Shown one piece after another: positions 1 through 6,770 of a stretch of 14,893 bases of DNA. Below the pieces are notes generated by a model, which searched no databases, was not told the DNA's origin, and saw only the letters and a list, made by a program, of their open reading frames with translations. The stretch comes from an uncultured Carnobacterium sp. (lineage in GTDB: Bacteria > Bacillota > Bacilli > Lactobacillales > Aerococcaceae), in assembly GCA_937967765.1 (NCBI GenBank), contig CALCML010000213.1:1-14893 (forward strand), written 5' to 3'. A program made the translations under genes and the position numbers. The number at the start of each line of letters is the position of its first letter. Within the stretch, counting starts at the first letter, position 1.

Positions 1-520
1 GGTAGTAACGAGCTGGACTTTCTGAGAACTTAATTCCAGGAAGTTTTTCCGCTTCAATTTGTTCCTTCACTTGAACTGATAAGTTTTTACCAGCACTTCC
101 AAACTCTACTTGAGAAACATCTTTTTGACTCAACAATTTTGCAATTTCTTCCTTTGATAAAGAAATATGTTTTGAAAGAGCCTCAGCAGTCTTATTAACG
201 TCTGTGACATAATCAGGCGTATCCGCATTCTTACTCCACTCCGAAGTTAATACTGCATATAATGAATAATTCGTCGCATCTACTGCAATTGGGCTTCCAC
301 TAGCGTCGTAAATAGTACCGCGTTTTGCAGCGAGTGTACGTTTTTGATGGATTTTATCATTGATTTCTGCACGTAAATCCACACCATGGATATTCCCTAC
401 AACCATGATTTGAAAGAACTGTACAGAAAAAATGAGAAATAAAACACCTGCGAGTCCTACTAAAATCCGGCTCGCTTGATGCCTATTTCCCGCAATGTTA
501 TTGTTTTTCGTATTTCTCAT
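1..520 (-). CDS. Division penicillin-binding protein (class B transpeptidase), N-terminal part only
   Basis: I translated the first 173 codons; the gene continues past the left edge. Class B penicillin-binding proteins of the FtsI/PBP2x type cross-link septal peptidoglycan and are recruited with FtsL. A short basic cytoplasmic tail is followed by one membrane segment at about residues 19-42. Then comes the dimerisation-domain signature RGTIYDASGSPIA (residues 67-79), matching the family pattern RGxIxDxxGxxIA. The transpeptidase motifs (SxxK, SxN, KTG) would lie outside the window, so activity cannot be checked. The ATG overlaps the ftsL stop by four bases (ATGA), which implies translational coupling. 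The position directly after mraZ-rsmH-ftsL is the usual place for pbpB/pbp2X. The family is clear, but the exact paralogue name (pbpB, pbpC or pbp2X) cannot be fixed from this fragment. Confidence 0.9.
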   Translation of the reverse strand, partial: MRNTKNNNIAGNRHQASRILVGLAGVLFLIFSVQFFQIMVVGNIHGVDLRAEINDKIHQKRTLAAKRGTIYDASGSPIAVDATNYSLYAVLTSEWSKNADTPDYVTDVNKTAEALSKHISLSKEEIAKLLSQKDVSQVEFGSAGKNLSVQVKEQIEAEKLPGIKFSESPARYY

Positions 521-888
521 CGTCCAACATTCCTAACATTTTCTTCGTTCATCTTCAAGCCTTGTTCATTAGCGATACGATTTACTCGGTCGTACTGAGA
601 CAATTCTTGTGTTGCCTGAAGCAATGTATTGTTTTCACGTTGAATTAAAGTTGTTTGTGATTCGATATCTTGTAATTGTCTGTTTTTGTTAGCTACAATC
701 ATGCTCGCAACAATCGTCATTACTGCTAAAGCCGCAAGTACAAAACCAGAGACTGCTAAAAGTCGTAAAAAGTTTGCTTTTTGTTTTTCTTGCGGAATCG
801 ATGTTACTTCACGGTCTCCACGAACTAGAGGCTTTTGCGTAGGTACCGCAACATTCATTGTATCTACATATTTTTCAGCTAATGCCAC
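517..888 (-). CDS. ftsL: Cell division protein FtsL
   Basis: This 123-residue bitopic protein fits FtsL, the divisome subunit that forms a coiled-coil complex with DivIC/FtsB and helps activate septal synthesis. A cytoplasmic tail (1-40) leads to one hydrophobic helix (about 41-67). A heptad-like segment follows (about 68-100, LQDIESQTTLIQRENNTLL), then the FtsL-type tail YDRVNRIANEQGLKM (99-113). The start is GTG: a GAAGGGA ribosome-binding site lies about 6-7 bases upstream, whereas the next in-frame ATG (codon 11) has none. The gene lies 29 bases after rsmH and overlaps the penicillin-binding protein by four bases. FtsL sequences diverge widely, so the call rests on topology, size and the invariant position between rsmH and a class B PBP. 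Confidence 0.9.
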   Translation of the reverse strand: MALAEKYVDTMNVAVPTQKPLVRGDREVTSIPQEKQKANFLRLLAVSGFVLAALAVMTIVASMIVANKNRQLQDIESQTTLIQRENNTLLQATQELSQYDRVNRIANEQGLKMNEENVRNVGR

Positions 889-917
889 TAGAATTCCCTT
901 CTTTCTAAATTATCCTT

Positions 918-1859
918 TTATTTTACTCTTTCGATGACTCTCAATTTCGCACTTTGTGAACGAGAGTTTTCTGTAATTTCTTCAATGCTTGGTAAAATTG
1001 GCTTTTTATTCACCAATTGGAACGGAGCTTTTTCTTCCTCCGTTGGTAGAATTGGCAAATTCTTCGGTGCCTTTTCTACTGTACATTGCTGTTTGAACAT
1101 TGTTTTGACAATGCGATCTTCCAGAGAATGGAATGAAATCACACTGATACGGCCTCCCACGCCAACAACTTCAAATGCTTGCTCAAGTGAGTCTTCAATC
1201 GCTGCTAATTCATCATTTACGGCGATACGAATCGCTTGGAAAATTCTTTTAGCAGGATGTCCCCCTTTTCGTCTTGCAGCAGCTGGAATGCTATCTCGAA
1301 TGATATCCACTAATTCACCAGTTGTTTCAATGCGGTGTTGTGCGCGGATACGCTCAATATTTCGAGCAATTTGTTTCGAAAACTTTTCTTCTCCATATCG
1401 ATAGAAGATACGAACTAATTCTTCATAGCTCCATTCATTCACAATCTCTTCTGCCGTTAACGGAGCACTTTGATCCATACGCATATCGAGTTTTGCATTT
1501 TGATGGTAACTAAAACCACGTTCAATCTGATCGAGTTGTGGTGAAGACACTCCTAAGTCGTAAAGAATTCCGTCTACTTTAGAAACACCTAATTTTCCAA
1601 GTTCTTTCTTTAATTGACGGAAGTTCGCGTGAATAAACGTCACTTTCCCTTCTTCGACTTCTTTAGCAAGGCGAACCTTCGCATGGTTAATAGCTTGCAT
1701 ATCTTGGTCAAAACAATAAAGATGACCCGTTGTTAGTTGGCTAAGCAGGTATTGACTATGTCCAGCACCACCAAGCGTACAGTCTACGTAGATTCCGTCT
1801 GGCTTAATGGATAATGCATCTACCGTTTCATGTAGCAATACAGTGATATGTTTAAACAT
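918..1859 (-). CDS. rsmH: 16S rRNA (cytosine(1402)-N(4))-methyltransferase RsmH
   Basis: RsmH (MraW) uses S-adenosylmethionine to methylate N4 of C1402 in the decoding centre of 16S rRNA. The 313-residue length is standard. Visible family motifs are the SAM-binding loop [10 protein letters not shown] (26-35), FDQD (50-53), HANF (77-80), [10 protein letters not shown] (101-110), LDMRMD (124-129), [15 protein letters not shown] (201-215) and [12 protein letters not shown] (241-252). The ATG is preceded by AGAAAGGGAAGGG, a good ribosome-binding site. The gene begins 14 bases after the mraZ stop and is followed by ftsL, the standard dcw order. It is probably transcribed from the mraZ promoter and so falls under MraZ autoregulation. 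Nothing is missing or unusual in the protein. Confidence 0.98.
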   Translation of the reverse strand: MFKHITVLLHETVDALSIKPDGIYVDCTLGGAGHSQYLLSQLTTGHLYCFDQDMQAINHAKVRLAKEVEEGKVTFIHANFRQLKKELGKLGVSKVDGILYDLGVSSPQLDQIERGFSYHQNAKLDMRMDQSAPLTAEEIVNEWSYEELVRIFYRYGEEKFSKQIARNIERIRAQHRIETTGELVDIIRDSIPAAARRKGGHPAKRIFQAIRIAVNDELAAIEDSLEQAFEVVGVGGRISVISFHSLEDRIVKTMFKQQCTVEKAPKNLPILPTEEEKAPFQLVNKKPILPSIEEITENSRSQSAKLRVIERVK

Positions 1860-1873
1860 GGTCCCTTCCCTTT

Positions 1874-2305
1874 CTAAAAGCCAAAATCAATCATATGTTC
1901 GGCCAATTCTTCAAAATTCTCTTCAGTTTCAGCAATATATTCTTGCCAACGTTCTTCGTTCCAAATCTCAATACGATCATTGTTCCCGATAACGCGACAA
2001 TTCTTTTCTAATCCCGCATACGCACGTAGCGTTTGTGAGATGTTTACACGACCTTGTTTATCGAATTCTACTTCAATCGCAGCAGAGTTCATAAAACGTG
2101 TGAAGGCACGTGCATCTTTTTTCGACTGTGGTAAGTCTCTTAATTTGTTTTGAATGAGCTCCCATTGTTCGAGAGGATAACCGTATAAACAGCCATCAAG
2201 TCCGCGTGTCACGATAAAGGTGAAACCTAAATCTTCACGGAATTTAGCAGGCACAATCATACGTCCTTTTGCATCAATAGTATGTTGATATTCACCGATT
2301 AACAT
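1874..2305 (-). CDS. mraZ: Transcriptional regulator MraZ
   Basis: MraZ is a ring-forming DNA-binding protein of the SpoVT/AbrB fold that controls its own dcw operon by binding short direct repeats in the promoter. The 143-residue protein has the two expected half-repeats, each with the DxxxR signature: [13 protein letters not shown] (D11, R15) and DKQGRVNIS (D82, R86). An acidic C-terminal tail ([18 protein letters not shown]) follows. The ATG has a strong GGAGGAG ribosome-binding site at good spacing. It is the first gene of mraZ-rsmH-ftsL-pbp. Upstream lie four to five copies of a GTGG-type box at 10-bp spacing, listed separately, which match the known style of MraZ operators in Firmicutes. 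Confidence 0.98.
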   Translation of the reverse strand: MLIGEYQHTIDAKGRMIVPAKFREDLGFTFIVTRGLDGCLYGYPLEQWELIQNKLRDLPQSKKDARAFTRFMNSAAIEVEFDKQGRVNISQTLRAYAGLEKNCRVIGNNDRIEIWNEERWQEYIAETEENFEELAEHMIDFGF

Positions 2306-2334
2306 GCAGACTCCTCCATTCCAATAATTTTAGT

Positions 2335-2380
2335 AACCATAGTTTACCACATCCCACCACTTTTCACCACTTTTTTACCA
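2335..2380 (-). promoter_or_regulatory. Array of MraZ boxes upstream of mraZ
   Basis: Read on the minus strand, the repeats are AAAGTGGTGA, AAAGTGGTGG, GATGTGGTAA and ACTATGGTTA. The TGG core recurs exactly every 10 bases (plus-strand CCA at 2367, 2357, 2347 and 2337), and a further TTTTGGTA copy sits 11 bases upstream at 2378. MraZ of other bacteria is known to bind TGG-containing boxes repeated at 10-bp spacing in front of its own gene. The mra promoter probably overlaps this array: TGGTAAACT resembles an extended -10, but I see no convincing -35. The array ends 30 bases before the mraZ ATG. The identity as a MraZ operator is inferred from position and phasing. Confidence 0.8.
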
Positions 2381-2430
2381 AAAAAAGTTAAAAAAAGTTT
2401 TTTCTCCCCCATTTTTTGTTTTTGAAGCAC

Positions 2431-2465
2431 AAAAAAAGCTCTCTACGACTCAATCGTAAAGAGCT
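2431..2465 (-). terminator. Intrinsic terminator after the DUF3397-type gene
   Basis: On the minus strand AGCTCTTTACGA pairs with TCGTAGAGAGCT around a TTGAG loop (12 pairs, one G-T wobble), followed by seven Ts. It lies 22 bases past the stop of the small membrane-protein gene and separates that gene from the mraZ promoter region. Confidence 0.9.
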
Positions 2466-2487
2466 TACTATCATTGATATAATGCGA

Positions 2488-2841
2488 TTATTTAAAGAAT
2501 CTACCCACCTGAATAAGAACTACGAGTACACCGAAGTATAAAAACGCAATCGAGAACAATTGGTGGAGGAAAGGTCTAAGGATGAGCTTCCCTGTTTTTA
2601 ATTTATAAAATAACAATGCTAATCCAATCAAAGCAAATCCAAGCGTAGCAAAACTAAACCATGAATATCCAAACACATTCACACTTGTTGTATGCAAGAT
2701 TAATAATAGCATTGGTGTCATAATTTCACGAATGGTTATGAAGCGAGTCTCATTATAGAAGATTCGATTCCCAAAAACGACCGTAAAGCCGACAAAACTA
2801 AAAATAAATGCTAACCATAGCGAGATTTCAAAAAATAACAT
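2488..2841 (-). CDS. Small integral membrane protein, DUF3397-like
   Basis: This 117-residue protein of unknown function is almost entirely hydrophobic. I see four likely membrane helices at about residues 4-24, 38-57, 62-80 and 92-112, with a basic loop (KLKTGKLILRP, 80-90) before the last. No catalytic motif or signal peptide is visible. The start is firm: GGAGGTGA lies five bases before the ATG. Size, topology and position between rpmF and mraZ fit the DUF3397 membrane proteins found there in many Lactobacillales. That assignment comes from memory of gene order rather than a diagnostic motif. The gene appears monocistronic, with the rpmF terminator and a 42-bp palindrome upstream and its own terminator downstream. 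Its link to cell-wall genes is positional only. Confidence 0.8.
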   Translation of the reverse strand: MLFFEISLWLAFIFSFVGFTVVFGNRIFYNETRFITIREIMTPMLLLILHTTSVNVFGYSWFSFATLGFALIGLALLFYKLKTGKLILRPFLHQLFSIAFLYFGVLVVLIQVGRFFK

Positions 2842-2898
2842 TGACTCACCTCCATCACTACTAGTTTACAATAGATTTCTTAAAACTCATAATATTTT

Positions 2899-2940
2899 TA
2901 AATGTATCATTTATGATACGTATCATAAATGATACATTTA
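2899..2940. repeat. 42-bp perfect palindrome built from four GTATCAT/ATGATAC half-sites
   Basis: Bases 2899-2919 are the exact reverse complement of 2920-2940. Each half also contains its own inverted repeat: GTATCATTTATGATAC (2904-2919) and GTATCATAAATGATAC (2920-2935). The element is therefore two abutting 16-bp dyads that together form one long dyad. Neither strand shows a T-tract after it, so it is not a normal intrinsic terminator. It sits 57 bases upstream of the DUF3397-type start codon and 22 bases beyond the rpmF terminator. The layout suggests a double operator for a dimeric repressor, or a cruciform-forming site. No regulator can be named from sequence alone. Confidence 0.85.
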
Positions 2941-2962
2941 CACTTTTACAGTTTTAAAAAAG

Positions 2963-2992
2963 AAAAAACCTTAGACAACTGTCTAAGGTTTT
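2963..2992 (-). terminator. Intrinsic terminator after rpmF
   Basis: On the minus strand AAAACCTTAGAC pairs perfectly with GTCTAAGGTTTT around a short AGTT loop (12 pairs), followed by TTCTTTTTT. It lies 13 bases past the rpmF stop and closes the yceD-rpmF unit. Confidence 0.92.
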
Positions 2993-3005
2993 GTAACGTT
3001 TATGA

Positions 3006-3185
3006 TTATGCTTCTTTAGAAACAACTTCTTTTCCGTCGTATGAACCACACTCAGGACAAACGTGATGGCTCTTTCTTAATGCTCCACATGATGGGCATG
3101 CGCTCAAACCTGGAACTTCTAATTTGAAGTGAGTACGACGTTTTGCTTTTCTCGCTTTTGATGTTTTACGTTTTGGTACTGCCAT
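3006..3185 (-). CDS. rpmF: 50S ribosomal protein L32
   Basis: The 59-residue protein begins [20 protein letters not shown], the typical basic L32 N-terminus. It contains a four-cysteine zinc ribbon, CPSC (C30, C33) and CPEC (C43, C46), so it is the zinc-binding form. L32 is a late-assembling protein of the large ribosomal subunit. The frame stays open seven codons further upstream, but the ATG at 3185 is chosen because AGGAGGTG lies just before it and because every L32 begins MAVPK. The gene follows yceD by 41 bases, the near-universal yceD-rpmF pair, and ends at a strong terminator. Confidence 0.98.
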   Translation of the reverse strand: MAVPKRKTSKARKAKRRTHFKLEVPGLSACPSCGALRKSHHVCPECGSYDGKEVVSKEA

Positions 3186-3226
3186 TTTTGTACACCTCCT
3201 AATCAATCTTCTTTACATAATGCTTT

Positions 3227-3781
3227 TTACTTCTCAGTCTCATCCTTTTCGAAGAAAGACTGTAAAGACGCTAGCCTTGGATCAACCGATTGTTCTTTTT
3301 GTTGTTTGCGTCGCTCTTCAAGAGCTTCTTGCGTTACAACCTCCCAATCGTTTCCAGAAGGCATTTTATCTTCACTCAATTCCTCTTGCGATAAGACTTG
3401 TAAAGGAATTGAAAGTAAAATATGATCTTCCACAGCGGGTTCTAAGTCAACCCAATCACCATCAAGAGGCATCACAATTTCTGTTAGCTCTTTCTCATCA
3501 ACTGAGTAATGGGATGGGACATATCTTTCCACAATATCAATGTGGAGTGGAACTACCACTGGCTCTAAAGACCTGGATGAAGGAAGTGTGATATCAACAT
3601 CGCAAGTAAATTGCGCTACAACTGATTCGTTTTGATAAACAAGAAATCCTTTGATGTGTGCTGGCGAAACAGCAAGAATCGAATCATCTCGTCGTTTCAA
3701 TGCCTCTTCCACATTAATTTCTGTATCAAAGTAATTTGGAGTCCCTTGAGAATCCTGAAGTTGTTTAACTGATATTTTCAC
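3227..3781 (-). CDS. yceD: YceD/DUF177 family 23S rRNA accumulation protein
   Basis: YceD proteins, encoded beside rpmF in most bacteria, are needed for normal 23S rRNA accumulation in E. coli; the Bacillus homologue is YlbN. Family landmarks are the central cysteine after a beta-strand (FTCDVDITLP, C60), the acidic-hydrophobic stretch VDLEPAVEDHILLSIPL (111-127) and the C-terminal DPRLASL (167-173). I chose the GTG at 3781 (184 residues, MKISVKQLQD). AGGGGTGA sits about five bases ahead of it, and family members typically begin MKxSxxQL. An in-frame GTG three codons earlier abuts the AGGG and has no room for a ribosome-binding site. A consensus sigma-A promoter lies 29 bases upstream. Only one cysteine of the site is conserved here, so zinc binding by this copy seems unlikely. 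Confidence 0.92.
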   Translation of the reverse strand: MKISVKQLQDSQGTPNYFDTEINVEEALKRRDDSILAVSPAHIKGFLVYQNESVVAQFTCDVDITLPSSRSLEPVVVPLHIDIVERYVPSHYSVDEKELTEIVMPLDGDWVDLEPAVEDHILLSIPLQVLSQEELSEDKMPSGNDWEVVTQEALEERRKQQKEQSVDPRLASLQSFFEKDETEK

Positions 3782-3809
3782 AATTTTCACCCCTAAAGCA
3801 ACATACTGA

Positions 3810-3838
3810 ATTATACTAGTTTATTGAAAGTTTGTCAA
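3810..3838 (-). promoter_or_regulatory. Sigma-A promoter of yceD-rpmF
   Basis: On the minus strand TTGACA (3833-3838) and TATAAT (3810-3815) are both perfect consensus hexamers with a 17-base spacer. Transcription would start about 20 bases before the yceD GTG. This is the best promoter in the window and fits the high expression expected for a ribosomal protein operon. Confidence 0.93.
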
Positions 3839-3872
3839 AGCTTTTTACTTTACAAGCTTGAAAAAACAGAGA

Positions 3873-5057
3873 TTAAAATCCTTCCTCTTTGTTCACTTGA
3901 ACCGGCTTAAAGACCGTTGCAGAAATTTGCTTGGATGGATTCCAGAAATCATACAATAAATCCCAACTTTCTTGGCGTTCATCTTTATGCGCTGCGTAAT
4001 TGGTAATTAAATGGAATGACTCTACTTCCCTCATTTGCCTCAACCATTCTTGGCCTTTTGAAGTAAATCCAAGAACAACTCCTTGCTCAATCGGGCGACT
4101 CCAATAGTCTTCCATTTCCGCTTTGGTTATTCCAAGTAAAACATAAATGAGAAGTCGTTGCAACCTTACCCAACTCCATCGTTTGTTTTTGAGATGTTGG
4201 AGACACTCCCCAATCGTTGAAGAAACGCGAACAGCTTCCTTCAAGCGATTCTCGATTCCTTCTTCCATTTGATAAATGGCGCATAACTCTTCATCAGTAC
4301 TTCTTAAAACGATACTCTTCAAGAGTGGCCAATAGTAGCCCCAATCGTTTTTGTACTCTTCTTCATCGAATTGTACATAGGAAAGTTGTTTTCGTAATAC
4401 TTTCTCATCACGATTCCCTTTTAGTGCTTTTCGTAAGGCTGTTCCACTGGCAAAAGCGGTTTTGTCTAACGCATCATCCAAATGTCCACTTCCTAATCGC
4501 GTAATCGGAACAATCTTCATTGGATGTTCACCCTTAGCATTTTCAACGGCATACGATAACCCCAATTGTTGGTTTGGTGAGTGCAAGGCTTCTACGAGGG
4601 TACTTTCTTTTCCAAACTCTTTCACAGCAAGCTGCGTTAACTGGCTTGCAAAAGTTAGTGATCGGTTCTCTTCTACAAAACGACTAATTTCTTTTTCGAT
4701 AGCTTCCCGCTGAGATACAGCTTCTTCGAAAAATGTCCCATCGCCACTCTCACAGCCAAATGCTAAACAGTCGCATCCCACTTTTTGCAAGATTTCTACT
4801 GCACCTTTTGCAAAACGGTCTGTTGCTTGGCAGCTCACCGCAGTTGGCATCTCAATCACAACGTCGGCTCCATTTTGAAGCGCGGCTTTCGCGCGACTCC
4901 ATTTCTGCTCAATAGCAGGTTCACCTCGTTGCACCCAGTTTCCGCTCATCACCACAACAATGACATCAGCATCTGTTTTCCTGCGTGCTTGTTCTAACAA
5001 ATAGGCATGGCCTTGATGAAATGGATTAAATTCTGCGATTACTCCACATACCTTCAT
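3873..5057 (-). CDS. tmcAL: tRNA(Met) cytidine acetate ligase TmcAL
   Basis: TmcAL (YlbM) activates acetate with ATP and acetylates C34 in the anticodon of elongator tRNA-Met, giving ac4C. The 394-residue protein opens with the nucleotidyltransferase signature GVIAEFNPFHQGH (H14xGH17). MSGNWVQRGEPA follows (38-48), then a second-half FASGTALRKAL resembling the SxTxIR motif of this superfamily. The start is ATG at 5057, with GAGG seven bases before it overlapping the stop codon of the preceding methyltransferase gene. A TTG two codons earlier would leave only one base of spacing. The gene is last in the yqe run and lies nine bases from its neighbour. No strong terminator follows, so transcripts may continue into yceD-rpmF. 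Confidence 0.95.
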   Translation of the reverse strand: MKVCGVIAEFNPFHQGHAYLLEQARRKTDADVIVVVMSGNWVQRGEPAIEQKWSRAKAALQNGADVVIEMPTAVSCQATDRFAKGAVEILQKVGCDCLAFGCESGDGTFFEEAVSQREAIEKEISRFVEENRSLTFASQLTQLAVKEFGKESTLVEALHSPNQQLGLSYAVENAKGEHPMKIVPITRLGSGHLDDALDKTAFASGTALRKALKGNRDEKVLRKQLSYVQFDEEEYKNDWGYYWPLLKSIVLRSTDEELCAIYQMEEGIENRLKEAVRVSSTIGECLQHLKNKRWSWVRLQRLLIYVLLGITKAEMEDYWSRPIEQGVVLGFTSKGQEWLRQMREVESFHLITNYAAHKDERQESWDLLYDFWNPSKQISATVFKPVQVNKEEGF

Positions 5058-5066
5058 ACACAAGCC

Positions 5067-5807
5067 TCATTTCACCGCTTGGAAGAACCAACGCGGACTC
5101 GTTTCTTGTACTTCGCTTTGCCCGAAGTCAGCCTTCACTTTGATATTTGTGAATCCGACCATCTCCAGCGCTGCTTCGTACATTTCAATTGGGAAAGTTT
5201 GTTCCTCATGTACTTCTTGGAAATGCTCGTACAGGTTGCCGTCTTCTTGTTTAATATACATATCAATGACATGTTCTACACTGCCTGGCTCGTCTAATTC
5301 ATAGCTTTGCCATAGAAATGCAAAATCGTCTTCCACGAAATGATATTGGTATCCTGGAAAGACTTCTTGCATTTGATAGAGCGAATGCACATCAAAAAGA
5401 AAAATTCCACCCTCTTCTAAATGGTCGTACACTGCTTCAAAGACTGAAACAACATCCTCAAAGTTCGTTAAATAACAGAGCGAATCTGAAAACAGCGTTA
5501 CGGCGTCTGTTGTCGGCACATCATCGAGCACTCGCATATCCGCTTGAAGCCATTCGATAGATCTACCTTGCGCTTTCTTTTCGGCGATTTCTAACATATT
5601 CTTGGATAAATCAACTCCAATGACTTCGTATCCTTTATCGTCAAGACGCAAGGATACTTCACCAGTCCCACAAGCAAGTTCCATCACTTTGCGAACCGGT
5701 CTTTTGGCACTATGCGAAAAAGAACGAACTGCATAGTCCGTCCATTCCTCGTAGAGTTGTTGATCCATCACTTGGTCATATACATGAGCAAATTTTTGAT
5801 AGTTCAT
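5067..5807 (-). CDS. yqeM: YqeM-type class I SAM-dependent methyltransferase
   Basis: The 246-residue protein has a Rossmann methyltransferase core: motif I VMELACGTGE (41-50), acidic strand-2 end GVDLS (64-68), LQADMRVL (87-94) and DAVTLFSDSLCYL (101-113). The N-terminus YQKFAHVYDQVMDQQLYEEW matches the FAxxYDxLM opening of the YqeM group. The substrate is not known to me. Its constant place after rsfS, beside ribosome and tRNA genes, hints at a translation-related role, but that is inference. The ATG shares one base with the rsfS stop (TAATG). The lack of DNA- or RNA-recognition domains and the motif-I form fit a small-molecule or RNA methyltransferase equally well. Confidence 0.88.
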   Translation of the reverse strand: MNYQKFAHVYDQVMDQQLYEEWTDYAVRSFSHSAKRPVRKVMELACGTGEVSLRLDDKGYEVIGVDLSKNMLEIAEKKAQGRSIEWLQADMRVLDDVPTTDAVTLFSDSLCYLTNFEDVVSVFEAVYDHLEEGGIFLFDVHSLYQMQEVFPGYQYHFVEDDFAFLWQSYELDEPGSVEHVIDMYIKQEDGNLYEHFQEVHEEQTFPIEMYEAALEMVGFTNIKVKADFGQSEVQETSPRWFFQAVK

Positions 5808-6163
5808 TAGTTTTCACTCACAATATTCACGATTGGTGCATCGCTCCATAATTTTTCTAAATTATAGAATTCGCGATCTGCATAATAGAATACATGGACA
5901 ATCACATCGTTTAAGTCCATTAAAATCCATTTGCCACCATCTTTACCTTCGATACTTCTTACTTCGAAGCCTTCTTTTTCAACCGCTTCTTCTACAGCAT
6001 CGACAATCGCTTGAACTTGTTTTTCGTTTTTACCGTGTGTAATCACGAAATATTCTGCAACTGGTGTAAGACTTGCTACATCTAGTGCAACCACTTCTTG
6101 TGCTAACTTGTCTTCACAAGCATCTAAAACAACTTGTAATAATTTTTTACTTGTATGTTCCAT
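5807..6163 (-). CDS. rsfS: Ribosomal silencing factor RsfS
   Basis: RsfS (YqeL, Iojap family) binds L14 of the large subunit and blocks joining of the 30S subunit when nutrients are limiting. The 118 residues carry the family pattern: ALDVASLTPVAEYFVITHG (26-44), the turn GFEVRSIEGKDGGKWILMDL (65-84), VIVHVFYYADREFYNLEKLW (87-106) and a final SDAPIV. An AAGGAG site overlaps the last codons of yqeK, and only one base separates the two genes. The gene also overlaps the following methyltransferase by one base, so the whole junction is translationally coupled. Confidence 0.97.
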   Translation of the reverse strand: MEHTSKKLLQVVLDACEDKLAQEVVALDVASLTPVAEYFVITHGKNEKQVQAIVDAVEEAVEKEGFEVRSIEGKDGGKWILMDLNDVIVHVFYYADREFYNLEKLWSDAPIVNIVSEN

Positions 6164-6164
6164 T

Positions 6165-6770
6165 CTATTCTCCTTTTCTTTGTTTCAAATAATGATTATA
6201 AACTTCTATTGTTTTTGGAAAAATAGAGACTTCTTTTTCCAATAAAAATTCCAATGTATGCTTCAATAAATAAAAGACCGCATCATCGATATTTTTCGCT
6301 GCGATTTCTCTTGCAACATCGACACCTGGATAATTTCTTCCGTCTTCGATTGCATCTGCCACAAAGAGACACTTCGAAAGAAGACTCATTTGAAGTCCTC
6401 CAATCGTATGCTCACGAATGGCATCTAACAGCGTTGCGTCTTTTACTCCGCATAGGTTTGAAATCAAGTACGCTCCAATAGGTCCATGCAGGATTTCAGA
6501 GCCTTCATGGTGATACATTTCAGGAAGTCCGATTTCTTTGGCGAGAGCTTGTTGTTTGTCCACTGGGATTTCTTTGGCATAATCATGCGCTAACCCTACA
6601 AACGCAGCTGCTTTTTCATCGACGCCGTAAAGCTTTGCTAATTCTAATATTTTTCGTTCGACACGCAGGCAGTGTTGATATCTCTTATCACTCATATTTG
6701 ACTGAACATGAGACAACAACTCTTCTCTTGTCATTGTTGTATAAGGTTCAAAGCTTTGTACTTCGCTCAT
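6165..6770 (-). CDS. yqeK: HD-domain hydrolase YqeK (diadenosine tetraphosphatase type)
   Basis: YqeK proteins are HD-superfamily metal enzymes shown in Gram-positives to split diadenosine tetraphosphate symmetrically to ADP. Metal-ligand residues are visible in order: H33 (RYQHCLRV), the H62-D63 pair (LAHDYAKEIP), H88 (HHEGSEI), H95 (ILHGP), H121 (REHTIGG) and D139 (FVADAIEDGR). The length of 201 residues includes a slightly long N-terminus. The ATG overlaps the nadD stop by four bases (ATGA), which supports this start over the internal ATG at codon 13. The gene sits between nadD and rsfS, the conserved Firmicutes order. Confidence 0.95.
   Translation of the reverse strand: MSEVQSFEPYTTMTREELLSHVQSNMSDKRYQHCLRVERKILELAKLYGVDEKAAAFVGLAHDYAKEIPVDKQQALAKEIGLPEMYHHEGSEILHGPIGAYLISNLCGVKDATLLDAIREHTIGGLQMSLLSKCLFVADAIEDGRNYPGVDVAREIAAKNIDDAVFYLLKHTLEFLLEKEVSIFPKTIEVYNHYLKQRKGE

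Noticed and set aside
934..1404. Long plus-strand open frame opposite rsmH
   Set aside because: It is antisense to a fully motif-supported RsmH, has no ribosome-binding site and shows no recognisable protein features.
3220..3591. Plus-strand open frame opposite yceD
   Set aside because: It mirrors a real gene with promoter, family motifs and operon context; the antisense translation has no domain signature.
3840..3866. Possible terminator after tmcAL (AAGCTT repeats)
   Set aside because: Only about six pairs, a loop of roughly ten bases and no T-tract on the minus strand, and it overlaps the region of the yceD -35.
4087..4284. Minus-strand 65-codon frame inside tmcAL
   Set aside because: It is an out-of-frame shadow within a well-supported gene, with no ribosome-binding site.
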